From NCBI GenBank assembly GCA_903932865.1, contig CAIZHQ010000022.1:1-46169 (forward strand): DNA of 46,169 nt, given 5' to 3'. Position 1 is the first letter of the stretch. Each line of letters opens with the position of its first letter. Below are positions 8,184-16,012 of the stretch, one piece after another. The notes under the pieces are model-generated. The model saw only the letters and a program-made list of their open reading frames with translations. It was not told the DNA's origin and searched no databases. This DNA is from an uncultured Burkholderiales bacterium (lineage in GTDB: Bacteria > Pseudomonadota > Gammaproteobacteria > Burkholderiales > Burkholderiaceae_C). Made by a program: the position numbers and the translations under genes.

Positions 8184-8960
8184 ATGGTCACTGCCGCCAA
8201 CCCTCTCGCCCCGCTCGCAGGCCGCACGGCCCTGGTCACGGGCTCTGGCCGCAACATTGGTCGTGCCATCGCGCTGTCATTGGCCGCCCAAGGCGCGCAG
8301 GTGGTGGTGAATGGGCACAGCGACCGCGCCGCGGTGGATGGGGTGGTCGACGAGATCCGCGCCCAAGGTGGCAAGGCCTTGGGCGTCATGGCCGACGTGA
8401 GCGTCGATGCGGAGGTGGCCCGGCTGGTGCACACGGGCGCCGAGCACTTTGGCTCGATGGACATTGTGGTGTCCAACGTCGGCATCCGACGCAAGCAGCC
8501 TTATCTGGAGATCACGCCAGAGCAGTGGGATGAGGTGATGCGTACCAACCTCTCGGCCGCCTTCTACCTGACCCGCCATGCCATTCCCCTCATGCAGCCG
8601 CGTCGTTGGGGCCGCATCGTGCTGATCTCCGGCTTTGACGGCTTCTGGGGGCAGGTCACGCACCGGGCCCACAACATCACCGCCAAGGCCGGCCTGCACG
8701 GTCTGTCCATGGCCCTAGCGCGCGAGTTCGGGGTCGACGGCATCACCGCCAACACCGTGGCGCCGGGCGCAATCGACACCGTTCGCGATTGGTCGCAGTA
8801 CACCCACCAGCAACGCGAGCAACTCGAGAAAGAAATTCCGCTGGGCCGCTACGGCACGACCGACGAACTCGCTGCCGCCTGCGACCTGTTGTGCGGCGAT
8901 CGCGGCGGCTTCATTTCCGGCCAGGTGATTCACGTCAACGGCGGCCACTACATGTATTGA
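8184..8960 (+). CDS. SDR family oxidoreductase-like protein lacking the catalytic Tyr
   Basis: A 258-residue short-chain dehydrogenase/reductase fold. The N-terminal nucleotide-binding motif TGSGRNIGRA, the structural motif SNVGI, the active-site Ser in LISGFDG (about residue 149) and the C-terminal GQVIHVNGG are all present. The YxxxK signature reads N-I-T-A-K (Asn about 164, Lys about 168), so the proton-donating Tyr is missing. The ATG at 8184 was chosen because upstream codons have no family similarity and would start before the proposed promoter. It is first in the rightward operon with the regulator and MFS transporter. It may act on the substrate by another mechanism or have lost redox activity. 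Confidence 0.85.
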   Translation: MVTAANPLAPLAGRTALVTGSGRNIGRAIALSLAAQGAQVVVNGHSDRAAVDGVVDEIRAQGGKALGVMADVSVDAEVARLVHTGAEHFGSMDIVVSNVGIRRKQPYLEITPEQWDEVMRTNLSAAFYLTRHAIPLMQPRRWGRIVLISGFDGFWGQVTHRAHNITAKAGLHGLSMALAREFGVDGITANTVAPGAIDTVRDWSQYTHQQREQLEKEIPLGRYGTTDELAAACDLLCGDRGGFISGQVIHVNGGHYMY

Positions 8961-8973
8961 CCGGGACGCCGCC

Positions 8974-9723
8974 GTGAACACCGCGCCCCGTTACCAGCAG
9001 CTGTCCACCACCCTCATGCGCGAGATCGGTGAGGGCCGCTACCCAGTCGGGTCGCTGCTACCGCCCGAGCCTCAGTTGTGCCAACGCTTTGCGGTGTCGC
9101 GGCACACGGTGCGCGAGGCGGTGCGCCACCTGTGCGAGCTGGGACTGGTGTCGCGTCACCAGGGCGTGGGCACGCGGGTGCGGGCGCTGCGCAGTGGCAA
9201 GCAATACGTCGCCTCGCTGTCGTCCCTGGGCGACCTCATGGCCTACGCGCAAGACACACGGCTGGAGGTACTTGGCGCGCGCGCAATCGAAGCCGACGCC
9301 GAGCTCGCCCACCAGCTGCGATGCGGGCTAGGCGAGTCCTGGCTCGAACTCAATACCTGCCGCAAGACGCTGGACACCGACGAGCCTATCGTGCACATGC
9401 GCGTCTTCGTGCGCCCCGAGGCACACGGCCTGCAGCGCGAGCTCGAAGAGGGGCAGGCCTGGGTGTTCGGGCTGGTCGAGAAATACGGTGGTGAGCGCAT
9501 CCTGGAGGCGCAGCAGGTGGTCAGCAGCATCGCGGTGCCCGCCCAGAGCGCGCGGGTGCTGGGGGTCAAGCCCAAGTCGCCGGGCTTGCAGGTGCGCCGC
9601 TTCTACATCGGTCGCAACGATCGGTTGCTCTCGGTCTCCATCAACGTGCACCCGGTGGGACGTTTTGAGCTCACGACGCGCTGGCACCTGGAAGAAGGTG
9701 GCGGGGGCGGCGGGGGAGCATGA
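8974..9723 (+). CDS. GntR/HutC-family transcriptional regulator
   Basis: A 249-residue regulator starting at GTG. Residues about 5-72 are the winged helix-turn-helix of the GntR family (LPPEPQLCQRFAVSRHTVREAVRHL, here split as PPEPQLCQRFAVSRHT and VREAVRHLCELG). The rest is a UTRA ligand-binding domain ending VNVHPVGRFEL-like before a glycine-rich tail. HutC-subfamily proteins usually repress and are released by a small effector, often a pathway intermediate. The gene lies between the SDR and MFS genes, 13 bp after the former and overlapping the latter by 4 bp. It probably controls both divergent operons through the 8124-8137 palindrome. Confidence 0.9.
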   Translation: MNTAPRYQQLSTTLMREIGEGRYPVGSLLPPEPQLCQRFAVSRHTVREAVRHLCELGLVSRHQGVGTRVRALRSGKQYVASLSSLGDLMAYAQDTRLEVLGARAIEADAELAHQLRCGLGESWLELNTCRKTLDTDEPIVHMRVFVRPEAHGLQRELEEGQAWVFGLVEKYGGERILEAQQVVSSIAVPAQSARVLGVKPKSPGLQVRRFYIGRNDRLLSVSINVHPVGRFELTTRWHLEEGGGGGGGA

Positions 9724-10961
9724 GCGACGTGACGCCGCAGCGACGACCCTGGCTGGCCTTGCAGGTCACGCTGGCTGCGCAGATCATGGCCAGCTTCGTG
9801 ATGAGTGTCACCCCCATTCTGGCGCCGGCGGTGGCGCCCGCGCTGGGGCTGGCCCCGGAGCAGGTGGGCTTTTTCGTCGGGGGCGTGTATGCCGTCGCGA
9901 TGGTCGCCGGCCTCTCCAGCGGCCCGTTGGTGGCGCGCTTTGGCGCGGGTCGAGTGACGCAGGGCGTGCTGGTGGTGATTGCCGCCGGCACGATGCTGGG
10001 CGCCATCGGCCAGCCCCTGATTTTGTTTGGGTTGGCGGCTGGCCTGATCGGTCTGGGTTACGGCACGGTGAACCCGGCGGCCGCCGACATTCTCGGGCGC
10101 CATGCACCACCCGGCGCGCCCGGCCTGTTCTTTTCGCTCAAGCAAACTGGCGTTCCGATCGGGGTGGGCTTGGCGGGGCTGCTGATGCCCTTGGGCCTGG
10201 GCCTTGTGGGCTGGCGAGGCGCCGCTTGGGCCGTGGCCTTCGCCTGCCTGCTGCTGGCGCTGGCCTTGGGGTCGGCCGTCAGCCGGTTAGACGGCGCAGA
10301 TCGCACACGCACCGTGGCACTCGACGGTCCGGGCGGACTGAGTAATCTCGTCGCCGTGTTGCGCCGCCCGCCGCTACGGGCACTGAGCCTGGTGACTTGT
10401 GTTTATGCGTTGGCGCAACAAGGCTTTCTCACCTTCGTAGTGGCCCGTCTCTATCTGGAGCTGGGACTCTCGCTGGCGCTGGCCGCTGGGCTATTGGCGG
10501 CGTCGCAGGTGGCGTGTGTGGTGACACGCATCACCCTGGGCCATGTGGCCGATCGCTGGGTGAGCCCGCGCGTGCTGCTCGCCGTCGTGGGTTTGTGCAC
10601 GGCGCTCAATTGCTTGGCACTGGGACTACTGCCACGCGACGCCAGCTTCGCCGTGATCACTTTGGTCGTGATCGCCTGCGGTGCCACGACCATGGGCTGG
10701 AATGGTGTCTTCTTCGCGCAGTTGCTGCGCACCGTTCCGCGCGAAGACCTGGTGGCCAGCAGCGGTGGTACGCAGTTTTTTATCTTCATCGGCGGCATGC
10801 TAGGCCCGGTGCTTTTCAGTGCGCTGGTGCAGCAGGGCGGAAGCCATGCGCTGGGCTACCTGTGCCTGGCGGGTGTCACCGCATTGGCGGCTTTGGCCAT
10901 GCTGCGCACGCCAGCGGATGCGGTGGTAACTATCCCATCTACCGAATCACGGGGCTGGTGA
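9720..10961 (+). CDS. MFS transporter
   Basis: A 413-residue protein with about twelve hydrophobic segments, the MFS spacing with a central hydrophilic loop (about residues 195-215) and a conserved ARFGAGRVTQG loop between TM2 and TM3. It is inner-membrane and may take up or export the substrate or product of the adjacent pathway. The ATG overlaps the regulator stop (ATGA). It is the last gene before repeat copy B, and no transport specificity can be read from the sequence. Confidence 0.9.
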   Translation: MSDVTPQRRPWLALQVTLAAQIMASFVMSVTPILAPAVAPALGLAPEQVGFFVGGVYAVAMVAGLSSGPLVARFGAGRVTQGVLVVIAAGTMLGAIGQPLILFGLAAGLIGLGYGTVNPAAADILGRHAPPGAPGLFFSLKQTGVPIGVGLAGLLMPLGLGLVGWRGAAWAVAFACLLLALALGSAVSRLDGADRTRTVALDGPGGLSNLVAVLRRPPLRALSLVTCVYALAQQGFLTFVVARLYLELGLSLALAAGLLAASQVACVVTRITLGHVADRWVSPRVLLAVVGLCTALNCLALGLLPRDASFAVITLVVIACGATTMGWNGVFFAQLLRTVPREDLVASSGGTQFFIFIGGMLGPVLFSALVQQGGSHALGYLCLAGVTALAALAMLRTPADAVVTIPSTESRGW

Positions 10962-11019
10962 ATCTGAAATGACCATCAGTTCAGATTGCTTCTAAGACAA
11001 GCTTTACATGGAGGGGGTC

Positions 11020-11047
11020 GCTAGTTCGAATCTAGTCGCGTCTACCA
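11020..11047 (+). pseudogene. tRNA 3'-end remnant, second copy
   Basis: GCTAG/CTAGT pair around the loop TTCGAAT, followed by CGCGTCT, A and CCA. It differs from the first copy at two positions, one in the T-stem and one in the acceptor strand. The T-stem change restores a Watson-Crick pair. Confidence 0.7.
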
Positions 11048-11064
11048 AATTTGGAAGATAAATC

Positions 11065-11098
11065 AAGCACTTGACGAAACGCCTGGTGCTTTTTTTTG
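11065..11098 (+). terminator. Rho-independent terminator in repeat copy B
   Basis: AAGCAC pairs with GTGCTT and is followed by a run of eight T. It lies about 100 bp after the MFS stop codon, so it may also end the rightward SDR-gntR-MFS transcript. Confidence 0.65.
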
Positions 11099-11893
11099 GC
11101 GGTATGACGATAGTATGACGAACCGCCTTTAAACCGATGCCCTGTTCGGCCGTAATTTGACGCACGAAAATTCGTTATCCAGTTTTGGATGGTCAAGCCA
11201 ACGGGGGGTGCTTGCTATCTCGTATGCCGTATTCTGTGAACACACAAAATCAAAATCATATTGACGATATGACAAAGTAACTATGAGTTCAGGGAATCTG
11301 GGGCTGTGATTCGCCGATGCAGGCAATGCTGGTTGAGCCAACGGGGTTGCCGGCGCTGGTCGATGGATAAGTCGGCCGGGGTTCACACCGGAAAACTGAG
11401 CCGTGGGGAACAACAATCCGACACACCTCGCCGGTCTGCTCGCCCGGGTACAAATCGAAGCCCTGTGGCTCCTACCTGAGCGAATCGGCCGGTCAAGGTG
11501 CCTGCTTATCTTGGGTTCCATGCTCATTTCAACTCCCGCTGCGGCGGACCTGGATGCGCGGACACCTACTGGGGTTGCCAGCAACTGCCGGTCTTCGAAA
11601 CCCGGCGGCAATGCTGAGAAGGGAGATATGTCAGACAGTCTCGAGTACTGTGCCCATTATTGATGGCTTCGGCTGATAGGCGGAGTGACCCCCGGGCGGT
11701 GCTATGTTTTATTTCGTGTGTTTGAATTTCCTATCCGCGGGTGCCTGTCACCTACTGGCTTTTGGCTGACACCTGGTGTAATTTGCCACCTGAAAGAAAC
11801 CCGTGTTTCTCGCCTTGCGCGCTACTGCGCTTGTGGCTAAATTGGTGAGCACAACAACCGTGGCCCTGCGCCCACACACCACAGGAGACCGCC

Positions 11894-13399
11894 ATGCTGA
11901 CAACCGACGAGATGGAAAAGCTCATCCCCGCTGAAAACGCTAAATTTCGCTCGCCTATCCCCACCCAGTCGGTGTCCAGCGACGAGTTTTACCCCGCCGC
12001 CCAAACGCCCAGGCAGCGCGAGTTTGAAGCCCGCATCAAGCAAATCGGCAGCGCGCTGGCCAAAAAACAAGGCGTCTCGCGGCGTAAATTTTTCCAAGGT
12101 GCCGCGGGGATGGCTGCCGCTTATCTGGCCATGAACGAGACCTACGGCCCGCTGTACATGGTCAGCAGTGCCGAAGCTCAAACCCCCGAGATGGCCAATG
12201 CCCGGGCCAATGCGCTCAAGGGCCAGTTCATCATGGACATGCACACCCACTTTTTGCGCGACGACACGCGGCTCGAAGGCTTTGTGCGATCCCGCGAAGC
12301 GGTGGGCAGAGCGGGCTGGAACCCTACGCTGGTGAACAAACCGCAAACCCTAGACGACTTGAAGTTCGCCAACTACTTCAAAGAAATTTACCTCGACAGC
12401 GACACCAAGGTGGCGCTGATTTCTGGGTCGGGTTCGGAGGAGCCCCGCGACTGGTTTTTGACCAACGAAATGAAGGCGCAAACGCGCAGCAACGTCAACC
12501 AACAAGCGGGCAGCCAGCGCATGTTCTCGCACGCCATCTTCATGCCCGGCATGCCCGGTTGGTTGGACAAAGCCGAACAAGACCACGAGACCTTGCGGCC
12601 CGACTCGTTCAAGGGATACACCATTGGTGACAACACCAACAAACACCTGTCACGCCACCCCTGGCATTTGGACGACGAAAAACTGCTCTACCCGTTTTAT
12701 GAAAAGTTGGTCAAGTGGAGCAAAACCAAACCCAGCCTGGCCAATGTGTGTGTGCACAAAGGCCTGTTCCCGCCGTCCACCACCAAGCAGTTTCCGAACT
12801 TGCTGCAATACGCCGATGTGCGCGACGTGGGCAAAGCGGCCAAAGACTTTCCCGATCTCAACTTCATCATCTACCACTCGGGCTTTCGCTTCACCGGCGG
12901 GGCCCAAATGACGGGCTGGGAGCAGTTTGAACAAACCGGGCGCATCGACTGGGTCACCGACCTGGCAGAAATCCCGCAAAAGTACGGCGTGAAAAATGTG
13001 TACGGCGACCTGGGTCAAATCTTTGCCCAAAGCACCTTGGCCGAGCCGCGCTTGTGTGCGGCCATGATGGGCCAGCTGATCAAGGGCTTGGGCGCCGACC
13101 ACATCGTGTGGGGCTCAGACGCGGTGTGGACTGGCGCGCCGCAATGGCAAATTGAAGGCCTGCGGCGCTTGGAAATCCCACAGCAAATGCAAGAGAAATA
13201 CGGCTTTGCCCCCCTGGGCGCGCCCGACGGCGCGGTGAAAAACGCCATCTTTGGCGGCAACTCAGCGCGCCTCTATGCCTTCACCCCGCAACAACGCGCC
13301 GCGCTTGACGGCGACCCCGTGGCCCTGGCTCGCGCCGAATACGACTTACACGGCGAAGGCCGCACCAACCTGCGTTACGGGTATATGCAAAGGGCTTGA
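11894..13399 (+). CDS. Amidohydrolase family protein with Tat-type signal
   Basis: A 501-residue metal-dependent hydrolase of the Amidohydro_2 type. After an unusually long N-region of about 55 residues comes SRRKFFQGAAGMAAAYLA, a fit to the twin-arginine consensus, ending SSAEA, so the folded enzyme is probably exported. The catalytic domain shows DMHTHF (first metal-binding HxH), VCVHKGLFP, IIYHSGFRF and WGSDAVW with the final metal-binding Asp. ATG 11894 follows a CAGGAG ribosome-binding site. The substrate is unknown; relatives hydrolyse or decarboxylate cyclic acids. It stands alone, between an attachment-like repeat and an IS91 remnant. Confidence 0.88.
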   Translation: MLTTDEMEKLIPAENAKFRSPIPTQSVSSDEFYPAAQTPRQREFEARIKQIGSALAKKQGVSRRKFFQGAAGMAAAYLAMNETYGPLYMVSSAEAQTPEMANARANALKGQFIMDMHTHFLRDDTRLEGFVRSREAVGRAGWNPTLVNKPQTLDDLKFANYFKEIYLDSDTKVALISGSGSEEPRDWFLTNEMKAQTRSNVNQQAGSQRMFSHAIFMPGMPGWLDKAEQDHETLRPDSFKGYTIGDNTNKHLSRHPWHLDDEKLLYPFYEKLVKWSKTKPSLANVCVHKGLFPPSTTKQFPNLLQYADVRDVGKAAKDFPDLNFIIYHSGFRFTGGAQMTGWEQFEQTGRIDWVTDLAEIPQKYGVKNVYGDLGQIFAQSTLAEPRLCAAMMGQLIKGLGADHIVWGSDAVWTGAPQWQIEGLRRLEIPQQMQEKYGFAPLGAPDGAVKNAIFGGNSARLYAFTPQQRAALDGDPVALARAEYDLHGEGRTNLRYGYMQRA

Positions 13400-13409
13400 G
13401 CGGTTTGAC

Positions 13410-13886
13410 AGCCCTCAGCCCTGTAAGCGGCTGCGGTACTACATGCAGCGCGATGGGGCCACGCTCGACATGGTGCTGTAAATCTTCCTGCGCGTCATTG
13501 CGCAAATGCTGCACGCCAGCATCCCTGGTGCGACCAATGCAGACAAGCAGGCCCTTCACATAGGTGCAGTCGCCTGCATCCACCGCTTCGGCTTCAGCCT
13601 CAAAGGGCACGTGCACTTCCACGTTTGCGCAGTCGATGGCGTGTTTGAGAAGGAGGTGACGGACCAGGGCGATACTGATGCGCACGCGCCAGTCCGTGCG
13701 CCGCGTGTGATCTTCCACCCCGCTAACGGGGTGAATGTGGATGCCGTGGGCCAAGTGCAGACCACATTGCGCAAACGCATCCTGCGCGCCTTTGTCGGGC
13801 GCGGCTTGCTCGTGGGTTTTGAGGCCAAAGAGATGCTGGCCTACAAGCACAGAGGGTTTTCGGTGGACACCAGCGTGTGTATATCA
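13410..13886 (+). pseudogene. IS91-family transposase remnant (N-terminal to middle part)
   Basis: In one frame the text reads KRLRYYMQRDGATLDMVL, then a TAA at 13479, then IFLRVIAQML, GAVACIHRFGFSLKGHVHFHVCAVDGVFE in pieces, and RKRILRAFVGRGLL...HRGFSVDTSV. This order matches the HUH-type (Y2) transposases of the IS91 family. The in-frame stop, the missing N-terminal zinc-binding part and the loss of similarity after about 13886 show it is dead. It lies just after the amidohydrolase stop. Confidence 0.8.
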
Positions 13887-14080
13887 GCACAGAGGTACGG
13901 CTCATTGGTATCACACTACCCATGTGTTTGTGCCACCACCGGTGGTCCGCGCTTCGTGTGGTATAAATTTATTGCTAATGGCCGCGCGCCATTGTGGACG
14001 CCAAGTCACGCTGGCGCTAGGATCGATTCTCGCTGCCGGACTGAACGACGGGCGGCTTCAGGGTATGAGCAACGCGACAC

Positions 14081-14092
14081 CGATCGCGATCG
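14081..14092. promoter_or_regulatory. 12-bp palindrome just upstream of the dioxygenase ribosome-binding site
   Basis: CGATCGCGATCG is a perfect palindrome about 16 bp before the ATG at 14108. It could be an operator, but palindromes of this composition also arise by chance in GC-rich DNA. No promoter boxes were recognised around it. Confidence 0.25.
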
Positions 14093-14107
14093 CCAGGAGA
14101 CCAGGCT

Positions 14108-15331
14108 ATGGAACATCTGAACAACCGGCAAGAAACATCGGCGGTATCCGCTTCATCCACGTCATCTGCCGCCGACACGGTCAGCGCGGTCGACGAGACG
14201 CAAGAAGCGCATGCCGCCGCGATGCAGTCTTACCTGCGTGACGGCGAGGCCCGGGCCTTTGCGCTCGGCAACCGCGGCCCCATCCGCCGCACCGCGGACG
14301 GTCGAATCCACCCCGAAATCCTCGAGGCCTACTGGCGCTGCGGCTTCTACGTGCTCGAAGGCGTGCTGGGCCCGGAGGAATTGGCCGACATCGAGGCCGA
14401 CCTGCGCGACAACGTGCTCGGCCGGTTGCCCGTCCATCGCGGCGCCGCCGTGGATGCCCTAGGGCGGCCCGCGCTGGCGGTCGACAATACCGCTCCGACC
14501 CTGTTCTGGTCGAAGCCCCTGGCCGATCCGTTCGGCGGCACCGCGCTTGCCGGAGGCCGCCATCCGGTGAAGATGCATGAACCGACGGCGGCAGCTGGTG
14601 CACCCGACGAGATCGTCTACCTGATCCTCGGCTCGCTGCAGTTCTCCGAGACACATCTGCGGGTCTATGGGCATCCCGACCTGCTCGCCGTGGCTGCCGC
14701 AGTCAATGGCGACGACTTCGTGCCCTTCAACGAGGCGCTGTTCATCAAGGAGCCCGGCCTGGGCGCATCAGTGGCCTGGCACCGTGACGGCCTCACCCAC
14801 TGGGACAGCCCCGACTGGGACGCCGGCTCGCACGGCTTCAACTTCATGGCGCAGGTCTACGGCTGCACGCCCGCCAACGGCGTGTGGGTGGTGCCCGGGT
14901 CGCACGCCCAGCGCCGCGTCGACATCAAGGCGATGGTGGCGCGGGCCGGCTCCGACCGGTTGCCCGAGGCGGTTCCGATCATCTGCCAGCCCGGAGACGT
15001 GGCGATCACCAACCGGCAGGCGGTGCACGGCTCGTTCGCCAACACCAGCCCCGACTGGCGGATCACGCTCAACCTCGGCTTTCACCGGCGACGCTCGGTG
15101 CTCGGCGTGATGGGCGGCGGCATCCATGCGACGCCGGCGGTGTTCGACGACGCCCGCATCCGCGAGCGGGCCCGCGCTATCGGCTACGGTATCGACGCCC
15201 GGCGGCAGCGCTTCACACAAGAGACGCCCTTCGTCTATCGGCCGCACGCCGAATCGGGCGAGCGTTTCAGCTGGGACGAGACCGTGCGAGCGACGATGAA
15301 GGACTACAACCGGCTGGACCTGAGCATCTGA
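14108..15331 (+). CDS. Phytanoyl-CoA dioxygenase (PhyH) family protein
   Basis: A 407-residue Fe(II)/2-oxoglutarate-dependent oxygenase-like protein. The iron ligands expected for the family are visible as WHRDG (His about 225, Asp about 227) and the distal His about 307 in RQAVHGSFAN. The second motif lies after CQPGDVAI, as in PhyH proteins. An Arg in SPDWRITLNLGFHRR is placed to bind 2-oxoglutarate. ATG 14108 follows a CAGGAGACC ribosome-binding site. It is longer than typical PhyH members because of an extra N-terminal part of about 90 residues. The gene is monocistronic and very GC-rich compared with its left neighbour. Hydroxylation of a small or lipid-like substrate is likely, but the substrate is unknown. 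Confidence 0.88.
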   Translation: MEHLNNRQETSAVSASSTSSAADTVSAVDETQEAHAAAMQSYLRDGEARAFALGNRGPIRRTADGRIHPEILEAYWRCGFYVLEGVLGPEELADIEADLRDNVLGRLPVHRGAAVDALGRPALAVDNTAPTLFWSKPLADPFGGTALAGGRHPVKMHEPTAAAGAPDEIVYLILGSLQFSETHLRVYGHPDLLAVAAAVNGDDFVPFNEALFIKEPGLGASVAWHRDGLTHWDSPDWDAGSHGFNFMAQVYGCTPANGVWVVPGSHAQRRVDIKAMVARAGSDRLPEAVPIICQPGDVAITNRQAVHGSFANTSPDWRITLNLGFHRRRSVLGVMGGGIHATPAVFDDARIRERARAIGYGIDARRQRFTQETPFVYRPHAESGERFSWDETVRATMKDYNRLDLSI

Positions 15332-15493
15332 GCGCTGAATCAAGTCTTCGTCGCTTTCGTTGAAGGCGTTTCTGAGGTTTAGGCTCGAGACCATCAGGCG
15401 GGTGGGCAAGCGGGGACTGTTGCCGCTGACCGAAAACCAACCTTCTGGGGTGCCAATAAGTATTCGCAGGTGAACTGCAGATCTACCAAACCG

Positions 15494-15943
15494 CTATTTC
15501 TTGATCTTGAAGCGCGCGATGGCCTCTTTCAAATCTCGAAACTCTTCGCAAGAGAAAACACAGGCTTTGTCCAAGCGCGCCAACATCTGTTCAGCGCCTG
15601 CAAGGTCGTTCTTCATGAGCAAAAGTTCGCCGTAATACTCCAAAGCGCCCCTGTGTTTGGGATCAATCTTCAGTGCCGATTGGTAAAAGCGCTCAGCTGC
15701 GGCCAAATCTGGGGGCGATTTTTTTCGCTGCGCATAGCCCAGCAGGTTATTCCAATCGGCTGAGTTGCTTTGGTTCGCCGCCTCCAGCGTTTTGATTGCC
15801 CCTGAATAATTGTTGGCCTTGATTTCCTTCTGAGCTTGAGTTTGCCAAGATGACGCAGGCTCTGATGGGCTGGAGTCAGCCGCATGCGCAACCGCAACAC
15901 AGGCAGCCAATGCCAAGGCTAAGATTTGTTTGGTTTTGCGCAT
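15494..15943 (-). CDS. Secreted TPR-repeat protein
   Basis: A 149-residue protein. Residues 1-21 are a Sec signal peptide ending AHA. The remainder is helical with tetratricopeptide-like units: AQKEIKANNYSGAIKTLEAA, WNNLLGYAQRK...AAERFYQSALKIDPKHRGALEYYGELLL, and a final partial unit with two Cys. It is probably periplasmic and acts in protein-protein contacts. It is encoded 69 bp downstream of the ubiquitin-fusion gene on the same strand, so it may belong to that transcript. No specific function can be assigned. Confidence 0.8.
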   Translation of the reverse strand: MRKTKQILALALAACVAVAHAADSSPSEPASSWQTQAQKEIKANNYSGAIKTLEAANQSNSADWNNLLGYAQRKKSPPDLAAAERFYQSALKIDPKHRGALEYYGELLLMKNDLAGAEQMLARLDKACVFSCEEFRDLKEAIARFKIKK

Positions 15944-16012
15944 GATCTGATCCCTCGAAATTTTGATAAGTTGTATTGTGGATTCAAATGAGGCGGATTC
16001 AAAGCCGAGGGG

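Larger units (their letters stand above)
11003..11158 (+). repeat. Direct repeat copy B: tRNA 3' end, terminator and conserved flank (attachment-site-like)
   Basis: This is the partner of 1344-1504, in the same orientation and order: tRNA T-arm and acceptor end, hairpin with T run, then TATGACGAACCGCCTTT and a shorter similar tail. It also lacks the 5' part of a tRNA. The two copies enclose about 9.5 kb of catabolic genes. Since neither copy has an intact tRNA, at least one further copy with the complete gene should exist elsewhere. Confidence 0.75.
10962..11893. other. Non-coding stretch holding repeat copy B; no convincing gene
   Basis: The first 200 bases carry the tRNA-end repeat and its terminator. 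From about 11160 to 11893 I see only open frames without recognisable protein similarity, signal or good start. The last 100 bases presumably hold the promoter of the amidohydrolase gene, but no clear -35/-10 pair stands out. Confidence 0.5.

Noticed and set aside
11129..11611. A 160-codon minus-strand frame after repeat copy B, and an 86-codon plus-strand frame at 11403-11663
   Set aside because: No recognisable domain, signal or ribosome-binding site; the two overlap each other on opposite strands.
13506..14120. A 204-codon plus-strand gene before the dioxygenase
   Set aside because: Its first half is the IS91 remnant with an upstream stop, and the second half is unrelated sequence running into the dioxygenase start.
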